Source of the DNA: Bifidobacteriaceae bacterium
GTDB lineage: Bacteria > Actinomycetota > Actinomycetes > Actinomycetales > WQXJ01
NCBI GenBank assembly: GCA_031268215.1
Contig: JAIRXP010000038.1
Coordinates: 1 to 34,222, forward strand
Direction: 5' to 3'
Length of the DNA: 34,222 nt
The number at the start of each line of letters is the position of its first letter. Position 1 is the stretch's first letter. A program made the position numbers and the translations under genes. The notes under the pieces were generated by a model. The model had not been told where the DNA came from. It did no database searches and worked only from the letters and a program-made list of their open reading frames with translations. Positions 8,201 to 16,100 of the stretch are shown here, one piece after another.

Positions 8201-8608
8201 TTAGACGAACGGGTTACGAATGCGCACTCCGCGGAGGGTGGCGCCGTCTGACAGGTCTTCAGTCAAGAGCTCCCGGCAGCCGCCCGCTAGAGCAGCTTCG
8301 ACTATCAAGGAATCCCAGTAGGAGAGCTGGCACTCGGCGGCGGTCGCCGCTGCCGCTTGGACCAACGCGCCGGTGACCGGCACAACGGTGAACCGCGACC
8401 ATTCCGCCACCGCCTGCTGGGCGAGTTCCGGACTCACCGGTTTGGCAAGTTTGCGGGTGACCGTCACGTAGAACTCTGACAGTACCTGAGCACTCAAGGT
8501 TGGCCGGACGCTACTTAGCAGTTCCTGTGCCCGGGCCTGCTTGGCGGGTTCGGCCTGGTCAAAGACATAGATCAAGACGTTCGTGTCATAGAACGCGCTA
8601 GCGCTCAT
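8201..8608 (-). CDS. vapC: PIN-domain ribonuclease toxin, VapC-type
   Basis: A 135-residue PIN-domain protein. Acidic residues that coordinate the metal are in the expected places: Asp8 in FYDTNVLIYVFD, Glu in LSEFYV, Asp in YWDSLIVEAAL and Asp in LLTEDLSDG, ending VRIRNPF. VapC toxins cleave tRNA or rRNA and are silenced by the partner antitoxin. The ATG at 8608 (MSASAFYDTN) is preferred over an upstream GTG because the PIN fold begins there. It overlaps the antitoxin gene by about 11 nt, the usual arrangement for a co-translated pair. Confidence 0.88.
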   Translation of the reverse strand: MSASAFYDTNVLIYVFDQAEPAKQARAQELLSSVRPTLSAQVLSEFYVTVTRKLAKPVSPELAQQAVAEWSRFTVVPVTGALVQAAAATAAECQLSYWDSLIVEAALAGGCRELLTEDLSDGATLRGVRIRNPFV

Positions 8609-8834
8609 AGAGTTGTTCCCTTGTCCAGGTCCGTCCCCCCGCACCCGAAGAGGCGCCAGACTGGGCCGCGAGCGCGATCAGGTTCTCCGCCGCCTGCTCC
8701 TGGTCCGCGCCGCCGTCGGCGTAGCGCTCGACGAAGTCCCTGACGACACGGTTCACCGAGGTGCCTTCCATCACGGCGCGGATGCGCGCACGGCGCAATG
8801 ATCCGTCGTCAATCGCCAACGTCACGTTCGCCAC
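8598..8834 (-). CDS. vapB: Ribbon-helix-helix-type antitoxin, VapB-like
   Basis: A 78-residue protein beginning ANVTLAIDDGSLRRARIRAV and continuing GTSVNRVVRDFVERY, the pattern of a CopG/RHH DNA-binding antitoxin. The acidic, flexible C-terminus, ending TWTREQLYER, should wrap the toxin. The GTG start at 8834 is chosen because the domain begins there; the frame is open upstream to 8957 but those residues are not domain-like. No Shine-Dalgarno is visible, and a -10-like TACACT ends about 6 nt before the GTG, so translation may be leaderless. The start codon lies in a large palindrome, the expected autoregulatory operator. Confidence 0.8.
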   Translation of the reverse strand: MANVTLAIDDGSLRRARIRAVMEGTSVNRVVRDFVERYADGGADQEQAAENLIALAAQSGASSGAGGRTWTREQLYER

Positions 8835-8860
8835 GGGATCAGTGTAACACCAATCCCGTG
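8832..8860 (-). promoter_or_regulatory. 29-bp palindrome spanning the antitoxin start codon; probable TA operator
   Basis: The outer arms CACGGGAT (8832-8839) and ATCCCGTG (8853-8860) are perfectly complementary. The inner arms GTGT (8842-8845) and ACAC (8847-8850) are also perfect; only the two CA dinucleotides between them break the symmetry. On the minus strand the palindrome contains the -10-like TACACT and ends in the GTG start codon of the antitoxin. The size suits a pair of RHH dimers. Confidence 0.65.
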
Positions 8861-9149
8861 CATCTCGCTGGAATGGGGCGTGCCACTCCGGTCGGCACGT
8901 ACGGGCCAAATAGTGGTCCTGGTTGCCCGCGCTGCCGGGCAAGCAACGTTGCCTCAAAATCCGGCCACTATAAGGGACATACCCGCCGTTGGAGCTGGGC
9001 CGTCGGATATGTGATTGGTTATCGCGGGTTTTCGGTAGGAGTACCTGTATAGGGGAGAGACACGGCTGGTGGGGTGGGGTTAATGTTGGCTTCTGTTAGT
9101 AAAGGTTCGCCCATAAAGGGTCGGCCGGTCGGGTTGGTAACTGCAATCT
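8861..9149. other. Intergenic region with nested inverted repeats
   Basis: No gene is supported. ATAGTGG (8910-8916) pairs with CCACTAT (8965-8971) and encloses a 7-bp hairpin, TTGCCCG/CGGGCAA (8923-8942), and a perfect 10-bp palindrome, GCAACGTTGC (8943-8952). Further right, TGTATAGG near 9050 could be an extended -10 for the pilin operon. This may be a small structured RNA or a divergent control region. Confidence 0.3.
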
Positions 9150-10400
9150 GTGAGGGGTGACATGCAAACTGGTGGTTTGGGTGTGAGTGTGTCGGGGTGC
9201 GTTAGCGACCCCGGGAAACTTGGGGAACTCAATTACCTGGGTGATCTTAGGGGCTCTGGTAGTCGCGTGGGCGGCATCTGGTGGCCCCGGACCAGTCGTG
9301 TTGGTCGGGCTGGGCGGGTTGATCAGGCGGGTCGGGCCGGCGGGGTCGAGCAGGCGGCGTTGGGTGATGGGGGTACGAGCATTGTTGAGGTAGTGGTGGC
9401 GATGGTGTTGTTGACTCTGTTTTCGGTGGCGGTTTTCGCGGTGTTGTCGCAGGGTGAGTCGGCGAGTGCGGATAATCGGGCTCGGGTGGTGGCCAGTGGG
9501 TTGGCTGATCGGGAGTTGAAGTTGGCGGGTGAGGCGGTGATCGCGGCGGGGGCTTTGGCGGGTCCCTTGGCGGGTCTCGAGGATGAGGTGAATCCTAATG
9601 TGCCGGCCGATATGGATTCGGGTGATGCGCGGTACGCGTTCGGGGTTGAGGGTGAGAAGTTCATGGTGGAGCGTCATGTGGAGTTGCGGGCGGTGGGTTC
9701 GGGTTCGGCTTGTAACACCGTGGAGGGTGGCTCGTTGAGTCAGTCGGCGCTGTTGGTGACGGTGACTGTGAGTTGGAAGGGCATGGGGGCTGCGACGCGT
9801 CCGCACACGGCTGCGAAGCTGTTTCCACCTAGTCGCGATGCGACGTTGGGATTAGGTTCGGGTGAGGCGGCATTGGGCGTGAAGGTTTCTGGGACTTTGG
9901 ACCCGGGTGGCGGCGGCGTGGCCGGGCCGAGGCCGAATGTGAGGGTTCAGGTGACTGGGGCGGGTACGTCGGCTACCGCAGTGACTGACTCCGCCGGATG
10001 CGCGATCTTCTTGGTGAAGCCGTTGGGCGGGGAGTCTAATTATGAAGTGACTGTGCTGGGGTACACCGGTGCTGGTGTGTTTGTGACTCCGAGTCAGGAG
10101 GTTCATCCCACTAGGACGGAGCCGTTGGTTAGTGCGGGCGAGTCACGGACGGTCAACTTTGACGATTATGAGCGGGCGGCGTCATTTACCGCTCTTGTTA
10201 CTGGCGGTGTGGCTGACAGTGTGTCGTTGGCGCCGGCTAGCGGGATTGTTGCTCCAGTGGTGGCGGGCGTTGTGGGGGGAGAAGCCGTGTTTGATGTGGT
10301 TTGGCCCGGTATTTACAGCGTCGAGATCAATGGTGTCCCGGTTGTGACGGTTACGTTGTTGCCGGGTGATCAGGCAGAGAAGAGTGTGCAGGTTCCATGA
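9150..10400 (+). CDS. Pseudopilin-like protein with carboxypeptidase-regulatory-like beta domain
   Basis: From the GTG at 9150 (416 residues; ATG at 9162 is an alternative) the protein has a prepilin-peptidase site, GDGG|TSIVEVVVAMVLLTLF, with Gly at -1 and Glu at +5 (Glu80), followed by the hydrophobic pilin helix. The later part, with PNVRVQVTGAGTSATAVTDS and DSAGCAIFLV, resembles a carboxypeptidase-regulatory or SpaA-like beta-sandwich. The 75-residue pre-cleavage stretch is far longer than a normal leader; the true start may be downstream, for example a TTG six codons before the cleavage site, but no clear Shine-Dalgarno decides this. Codons here are rich in TTG, GGT, GTG and CGG, unlike neighbours. 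It overlaps the next gene by ATGA. Confidence 0.72.
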   Translation: MRGDMQTGGLGVSVSGCVSDPGKLGELNYLGDLRGSGSRVGGIWWPRTSRVGRAGRVDQAGRAGGVEQAALGDGGTSIVEVVVAMVLLTLFSVAVFAVLSQGESASADNRARVVASGLADRELKLAGEAVIAAGALAGPLAGLEDEVNPNVPADMDSGDARYAFGVEGEKFMVERHVELRAVGSGSACNTVEGGSLSQSALLVTVTVSWKGMGAATRPHTAAKLFPPSRDATLGLGSGEAALGVKVSGTLDPGGGGVAGPRPNVRVQVTGAGTSATAVTDSAGCAIFLVKPLGGESNYEVTVLGYTGAGVFVTPSQEVHPTRTEPLVSAGESRTVNFDDYERAASFTALVTGGVADSVSLAPASGIVAPVVAGVVGGEAVFDVVWPGIYSVEINGVPVVTVTLLPGDQAEKSVQVP

Positions 10401-11131
10401 GATCTTGGTTTCGAGTTTCGAGTCAGAGCGACAGCGAGCGTGAGCGGGGAATGACGCTGGCTGAGCTGGTGACCGTGATGGCGATTGGTTCGATTCTGAT
10501 GGGGCTGCTGACTACGGTGACGGTGTTCGCCGTGAGGAGTGATGCGAGGAATCTGGCCCGGCAGGGTCGAGTTGATGATATTCGTCAAGCGAGCGTGTGG
10601 CTGGGTGATGCGTTATCGCATGCGGCGCTGGATCCCGCTGATACAGGAGCGGCGGTGTTCCTGACGGCGGGCCCGGACAAGATGAGGTTCACCTCAGCAT
10701 TACCGCCCGGTGACGGCGGGGAGGCTGGTGGTGTGGTCTCGTTGGTGACCTTTGTAGTTGGTGGGGCATGCTGGACGGATGGGCCGGCCGAGGCGGGGGT
10801 GTTGCGGCGGTGTGTGCAGGCGCCGGTGGTGGATGACGATGGTGCGGTGGTGGGCTTTTGTCGTCATGGCAATGCTGGGTGTCCTGATGACTTGTTTGAG
10901 GATCTTGTGGTGGCTCGGAATGTTGTGGGCGATGACGTGTTCTCGTATGTGCTGGTGAAAGGTGGCGGGGTCGCTGAGGCTGTTTCGAACGTCACTGGCA
11001 GTAATGACCTGGCTCGGGTGACGGCTGTTGAGCTGAAGGTCCGGGTGGCTGGCGAGCGTGGTAGCTCAGATGGGGAGGCATCGGCCACCTTGTTGAAACG
11101 CTACGAGGTTAGGGAATGGAGTCGGTTGTGA
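10397..11131 (+). CDS. Pseudopilin-like protein (GspJ/PilW-like)
   Basis: A 244-residue prepilin. An 18-residue leader ends RERG, and cleavage would give MTLAELVTVMAIGSILMGLL, with Glu at +5 and a hydrophobic helix, the classic class III signal. The following region (RQGRVDDIRQASVWLGDAL) continues the long pilin helix, and the rest is a beta-rich globular domain with four cysteines. The ATG at 10397 overlaps the stop of the previous gene (ATGA), and its own end overlaps the next gene, so the three are co-expressed. It should be exported to the membrane and processed by a prepilin peptidase encoded elsewhere. Its role in a pilus or competence-like system is inferred. Confidence 0.75.
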   Translation: MRSWFRVSSQSDSERERGMTLAELVTVMAIGSILMGLLTTVTVFAVRSDARNLARQGRVDDIRQASVWLGDALSHAALDPADTGAAVFLTAGPDKMRFTSALPPGDGGEAGGVVSLVTFVVGGACWTDGPAEAGVLRRCVQAPVVDDDGAVVGFCRHGNAGCPDDLFEDLVVARNVVGDDVFSYVLVKGGGVAEAVSNVTGSNDLARVTAVELKVRVAGERGSSDGEASATLLKRYEVREWSRL

Positions 11132-13086
11132 TGAGGGACCTACTCTTCAGGAGCGCGCGCCGGCGGGGTGTAGGCCGGCGGGATGAGCGTGGGATCGCGA
11201 TGGTGCCGGTGTTGGTGTCGTTCTCGATTGTGTTGGTGATGGTGCTGGGGTCGCTCTCGTTCGTGTCAGCTTCGACTAAGTATTCGCGGTCGGCGCAGGA
11301 CGTGGATTTGGCTTTGGAGGCGGCCGAGTCCGGTGTGAATGATCTGTTGGCTCAACTGCGGGTTGATCCGAACTATATCGATCATGTCACCGCAGATGAT
11401 GGATATTGCGTGAATGAGGCTGTTGGGGGGCCGGCCGCGGAGGGGGATGTGTTCGCGGCGGACTGCGGCTGGGATGAAGGACCAGCGAAGTACAAGCTCT
11501 TGTCTGGTGGCCAGGAGTACCACTACGCGGTTGTTTCTAGCTCTGAGTTGGCTCAGTCGATTGTGGTTGTTTCGACTGGCCGGTCAAACGATGTCTACCG
11601 GTCCATCAAGGTCCGGATCAGCCGCGAGCTGACCACGAACTGGTTGTATATGAACGACTATTCGATAACGGACCCGACCGACATAGAGGGCTGGGCCAGC
11701 TTCACGGGCTACAGGTACTTGCCTGATGCTACTTCTGAGGAGTGTGGCGCTGGGTATGTGCCGGGAGCACCGAAGCCTTATTACGCCTGGGACGCCAGTC
11801 CGTTTGTTCCGGCCAGCGAAGGGAAAACCAGACTGTATGTAGATCGCTATAATTACTCCTACCTGTGCGAACTGAGTGCGTGGTCTGGTGATGTCAACGA
11901 CTATAGCTCGATTGGTTTGGACGGTCCGGTTCATACGAATGATGTGTTCGTCGGGTTTGGCGCGAAGATTTCCGGGCCTTTTACTTCTTCGTTGCCGAGG
12001 TGTAAAGAAGTGGACCCTGAGAACAAGGCTACCTGGAATCTGTGTACAACCCAGTGGCTGTGGGATCCTAATGATTCCAACATGAGTGTGGGGAGCGTCG
12101 GTTGGCGGGGTGAGGCTCCTAGTTGGCGTGAACCGTTGGAGTTCCCGACGACTCAGAAGCCGAAGCAGATGGCGTTTGATGATGGGGTGGGTTGTGCGTA
12201 TCGGGGCCCAACAAGGATAGTGTTGCAGGGCGAGTCGATGCGAGTGTGGTCGAAGGGGACCACTGACTACCGGGATGGTTGCGGTGCGATCACTGAGTTG
12301 AAGTCGTCGGGCGGGGCGGTGGCGACTATCCCGACGGATGGGTTGATCTTTGTTGATGCGATGGAGGGTGTGGTTCCGGAGAGGATCAAGGCTGGGGAGA
12401 TTGGGGATGGGTTGCCTCTGGGGACGTACACGGGTGAGGCGCCATCAGTTGGGGCTGAGTTCAAGGAGGAGATCGCGATGGCGCAGCCGGAGAAGATGGC
12501 TGGGCTTGGTAACGTTTGGATTGAGGGTGAGTTTGGGGGTAAGAATCTGACAGTTGTGGCTGATCGGGACATAGTAGTAACTGGTGACATTATTGCTGAG
12601 CCTGATTCGGGGGCGTTGATCGGTTTGATGGCTGGTGATCGGGTTGAGATTTTCAACCCGGTCCTGCAAACTGTGAAGGCGAATGCCAGCGGTACGGCTT
12701 GGGGTGCGCCGGTGTGGGAGTCTGGTGTCCCGCCTGCCCACTTCCAGTACGTTGACCAGGGTGTATGGCCGAGCGATTACAAGGGCGGCACGGGAAAGGT
12801 TTACATGGATGCCGCGATATACACAGCTAAAGGGTCGTTCACCGTCCAAAGTGTCGATCCCCTGGTCGCGGGACGGAGCATTGGCACGATCCGCGTTCAT
12901 GGCTCCGTATTCGAGCGCTTCTCCGGTGTCACCGTGAACCCGGAACACGGTGGGTACGGGATTGATTGGACTTACAATCCCGCTTTGACCAAGGACGAGC
13001 CCCTGTTGTTCCCGGCCATCGAGAACGGCGACTGGGTGATCGTTTGGGAAGAGAAAGCCGATCCGGTCGCAGAAGTCAAGATGTAA
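11116..13086 (+). CDS. Large PilX-like minor pilin / pilus-associated protein
   Basis: A 656-residue protein. The N-terminus has DERG|IAMVPVLVSFSIVLVM, a prepilin-like site without Glu at +5, as in PilX/GspK-type minor pilins. Next comes a helix, VDLALEAAESGVNDLLAQL. The large C-terminal part is beta-rich, with a polar-repeat region (TVVADRDIVVTGDIIAEPD, then LIGLMAGDRVEIFNP) of the sort seen in big PilX-like proteins. Alternative starts are ATG 11116, which overlaps the previous gene by 16 nt, and ATG 11131, which overlaps it as TGATG; the second is equally plausible. It is probably the tip or adhesive subunit made with the two preceding pseudopilins. No pilus ATPase, platform protein or peptidase gene is in the window. 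Confidence 0.72.
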   Translation: MESVVMRDLLFRSARRRGVGRRDERGIAMVPVLVSFSIVLVMVLGSLSFVSASTKYSRSAQDVDLALEAAESGVNDLLAQLRVDPNYIDHVTADDGYCVNEAVGGPAAEGDVFAADCGWDEGPAKYKLLSGGQEYHYAVVSSSELAQSIVVVSTGRSNDVYRSIKVRISRELTTNWLYMNDYSITDPTDIEGWASFTGYRYLPDATSEECGAGYVPGAPKPYYAWDASPFVPASEGKTRLYVDRYNYSYLCELSAWSGDVNDYSSIGLDGPVHTNDVFVGFGAKISGPFTSSLPRCKEVDPENKATWNLCTTQWLWDPNDSNMSVGSVGWRGEAPSWREPLEFPTTQKPKQMAFDDGVGCAYRGPTRIVLQGESMRVWSKGTTDYRDGCGAITELKSSGGAVATIPTDGLIFVDAMEGVVPERIKAGEIGDGLPLGTYTGEAPSVGAEFKEEIAMAQPEKMAGLGNVWIEGEFGGKNLTVVADRDIVVTGDIIAEPDSGALIGLMAGDRVEIFNPVLQTVKANASGTAWGAPVWESGVPPAHFQYVDQGVWPSDYKGGTGKVYMDAAIYTAKGSFTVQSVDPLVAGRSIGTIRVHGSVFERFSGVTVNPEHGGYGIDWTYNPALTKDEPLLFPAIENGDWVIVWEEKADPVAEVKM

Positions 13087-13137
13087 GGCAACCCCGCGCC
13101 CAAACGCAGCGCCAGCACCCGATACCGGGCCGAAATG

Positions 13138-16100
13138 TCAGGACAATGCCAGGCGAACCCGGCGGCGCCGGGCGCGGATGGAGACAAGCGCCAAGATCAC
13201 GGTCAGAACAATCCCCGCCACCCCACCTATCAAGAGCAAAGCCGTGCTGAGCGGCACCGGCGCCTCAACCGCCAATTCGGACACCAGCCGCTCCGACTGG
13301 CCCGCATCAGTCACGCCCAACAGTGCTAGCTGGGTCGAGCCAACTGGGAGATAGGCCGGCATGGCGACGGCGGCGCTGAGCATCCCTGAGGGACCGACCT
13401 GGAAAGTGCCCAGCAGGACCGGCCTCTCTAAATAGAGCATCAGAGTGACCATGGTGCCGACCGCGTAGCCCTCGCCTTCAACAACTAGCTCCTGGCCAGG
13501 CTTGACGGCCGGCGTCCGGACGCCGGCCGGGGTCACATCAATGTCCGCGAAGGAGGCCACCGGGTGGGCGTCCATCCGAACCGCCACCTTCGGCTCAAAC
13601 AGCCCAGACAGGAAATGGCGTTTGGCCGGTGCCGGTAACGGGTGGGGTGGCTGGGATGTCGCCAGTCGTTCCCGCCCCTGGCTCCAGCGCGCCAGGGCCT
13701 TGGCGGTGGCGGCCCGGCCGGGCTCTGTCAGCGACACTTGCCCGGCCTCCCGCTTGATGCCCTGATCGGCATCCGAGCAGAGCGACAAGTCAGCCCACTC
13801 GGTCAGCGCATTGGCGGTGTCGGCCACGAAATAGACCTCGTAGCCGTCCTCCTGGGCTTCCCGGACAGCGGCGTCCGCCGCCCGGTTGAGAGTCGCGATC
13901 AGAGTGTTGAAGGCCAAGACCTCATCCGCCGAATACTCGTCAGAGCAGTCGCGTCCGCCGGAATCCGAGAACAAGTAAGAATAGGCAGTCACAATGAGCG
14001 GTCTTGGGCCGTCCTCCGGCCCGGCCATTTGAGTGGCGATACGCTCATACACGGAGGTCAAGTCGATTTCCTGAGCCACCCGGATGGCGTTGAGCAGCGA
14101 CGGGTCATCGACGGCGCAAACGGCCCGGCGGCATAGTTCCAGCAATTGCGCTAGCCCGACCTCTTCGGCGCCAATCGAAACGGTGACGGGTGCCTCGCCC
14201 GCGCTCTTTGAGCCGGCCAAGTCCGTGACGGCGATCGGGTCTTCGCCGGCGAATCCGTCGCCAACCGCTACCACATCGCCTTGGAGCAGTTCGCCCGGCT
14301 CATAACTGATAGCTGACTCGTCAACCAAGGAAATGGCGGACTCAACAGACACGGCATCGGCATTGTCTGCCCAAGCCAGCAAATCAATCTCGACTTTGCC
14401 GCTGAGACCGGCCGGATCGACGGTGATGAGGCGGGTGGCGGATCCGCCGGGGCGCAGGTTCCCAACCGTCAGCAGGGACGGCTTGACCAGCGCGTCACGG
14501 CTGCCGGCCTGGGCTTTGACCGAAAGCCGGACGGCTTGAAGGTCGCGGGCCGAGGGATTCGAGATGGTTACTTCAACGGTTGTGGTCGAGTCGCGCTGAG
14601 CCTTGGCCGGGGTCACCAGTGAGGCCTCGACCTCCGCTACCGATAGATCCTTGATCAACTCCCAAAGCTCATCTTGGCTATCGCCTTGGACCTCGACCGC
14701 GGGTGATTCGGTGGCGTCAGCGATGCACTGGAGTTCGGTTCGGCCGGCTTCGGAGATGTTGAAAGCGACCGTCGGGATTGAAACCTCGAATCCGCGCGCC
14801 CGGATTTGGCGTGCCATCTCACAAGGATCAATGCTGCAGTTCGACTCGCCGTCGGATACCAGCACAATCGACGCGCCGGTTCGGCCTTCGGCTTCCAATT
14901 GCTCGACCACAGCCTGCAACGCCTCTCCCGTCGGGGTCCCGCCGGAGGAAACCAGGGCATCGACCGCGTTCTTCAGGTCTGTGACCGAGGAGACTGGCCC
15001 AACGGGCACCACGAAAGAGCCCGGATCGCAACCGCCGCCGAACGCCGGATAGGCGTAAAGTCCAATCTCCTCGCCGCCGCGCTGGGCGTCCAGCAGGTCC
15101 TGCATCGATTGTTTGGCCTCGTCCAGCGGCGTGCCTTGCATAGACCCGGAGATGTCCATCATCAAGATCAAGGGTCGGTTACCCCGGCCGACAGCGGATT
15201 CCTGGCCCGGATCCGGCGGCGCGGTACCGGACTGGCTGGATTCGTCTTCGGGGCAGGAGTCGCCGGCGCAGGCCTCGCCGCCCCATTCCTTTAGGGTCTT
15301 CTTGGCCAGGACCAGTTCTTTTGAGTTCCAATGCTTGTTTAGCCCCCAAAAATCAATCTCCGCGCCAACCGATCCCATCAAATAGAGGTCGAGCCTGGCG
15401 CTCCAGGAGAATTCGGCGCCGTTGGTTCCCTGGCCACCATTGGATTCGGAAGCTGACGCGTGCTGGGCGCTCCCGGATGCTTCTGCACCCAGTTCCAGTA
15501 AGGCCGTCAAGTCGAGAGTCAGGCCGGCAGCGCCGTACAACATGCCCTTGAACCGCAAGTAGGGCATGGCTGAGAGCAGTGCGGTGAAATCGAATTGGCC
15601 GCCGGCTGATTCTTCACGCAGGCGGAACTTGTTGATGGGCGCCCATTTCCCGTTTTCATAAGCGAAGCCAAGGTCGTAGGTGGCGGAGAAGACCTGTGTG
15701 CCTGACGCGTGAACGTCGGCGTAAGCGCCGAAACCGGCGTTGGCGACCATCTCGAAATCAATGACCACCGGAACGGGCCCAAGAGCGAAATAGACCGAAC
15801 CAATATCCACAGTGCGGCGAGCCTCCGGGAGAATCGGGTCGGCCTCCGCCAGTTTCTTCATTTCGGTCGCCCGCGCCGCCGGAGTGGCTTTATACATTTT
15901 GTCGCTCATGCGGGCACGGAGTTTTCCAGTGGCGGCGAATTTCAGGGTCTCTTTGATGTCCTGGGTCAACCACATTTTGTAGTGTTCAATCACAATGTCG
16001 GTATCCCAGAAGGCCCATTTCCAATCGACATGCCATTTGAAGGACGCGTTCAGGGTGGTCTTCAGGGCCGCAGCCAAGTTAATCGACAGTGTTGTTGAAG

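Noticed and set aside
8835..8957. N-terminal extension of the antitoxin
   Set aside because: It runs through the palindromic operator and is not domain-like.
9187..9393. Small membrane-peptide frame upstream of the first pilin helix
   Set aside because: It has one hydrophobic stretch but no Shine-Dalgarno and overlaps the pilin frame; kept only as a doubt about the true pilin start.
9096..9806. Minus-strand frame of 236 codons opposite the first pilin
   Set aside because: His/Arg/Thr-rich low-complexity product, the mirror of GT-rich coding on the plus strand.
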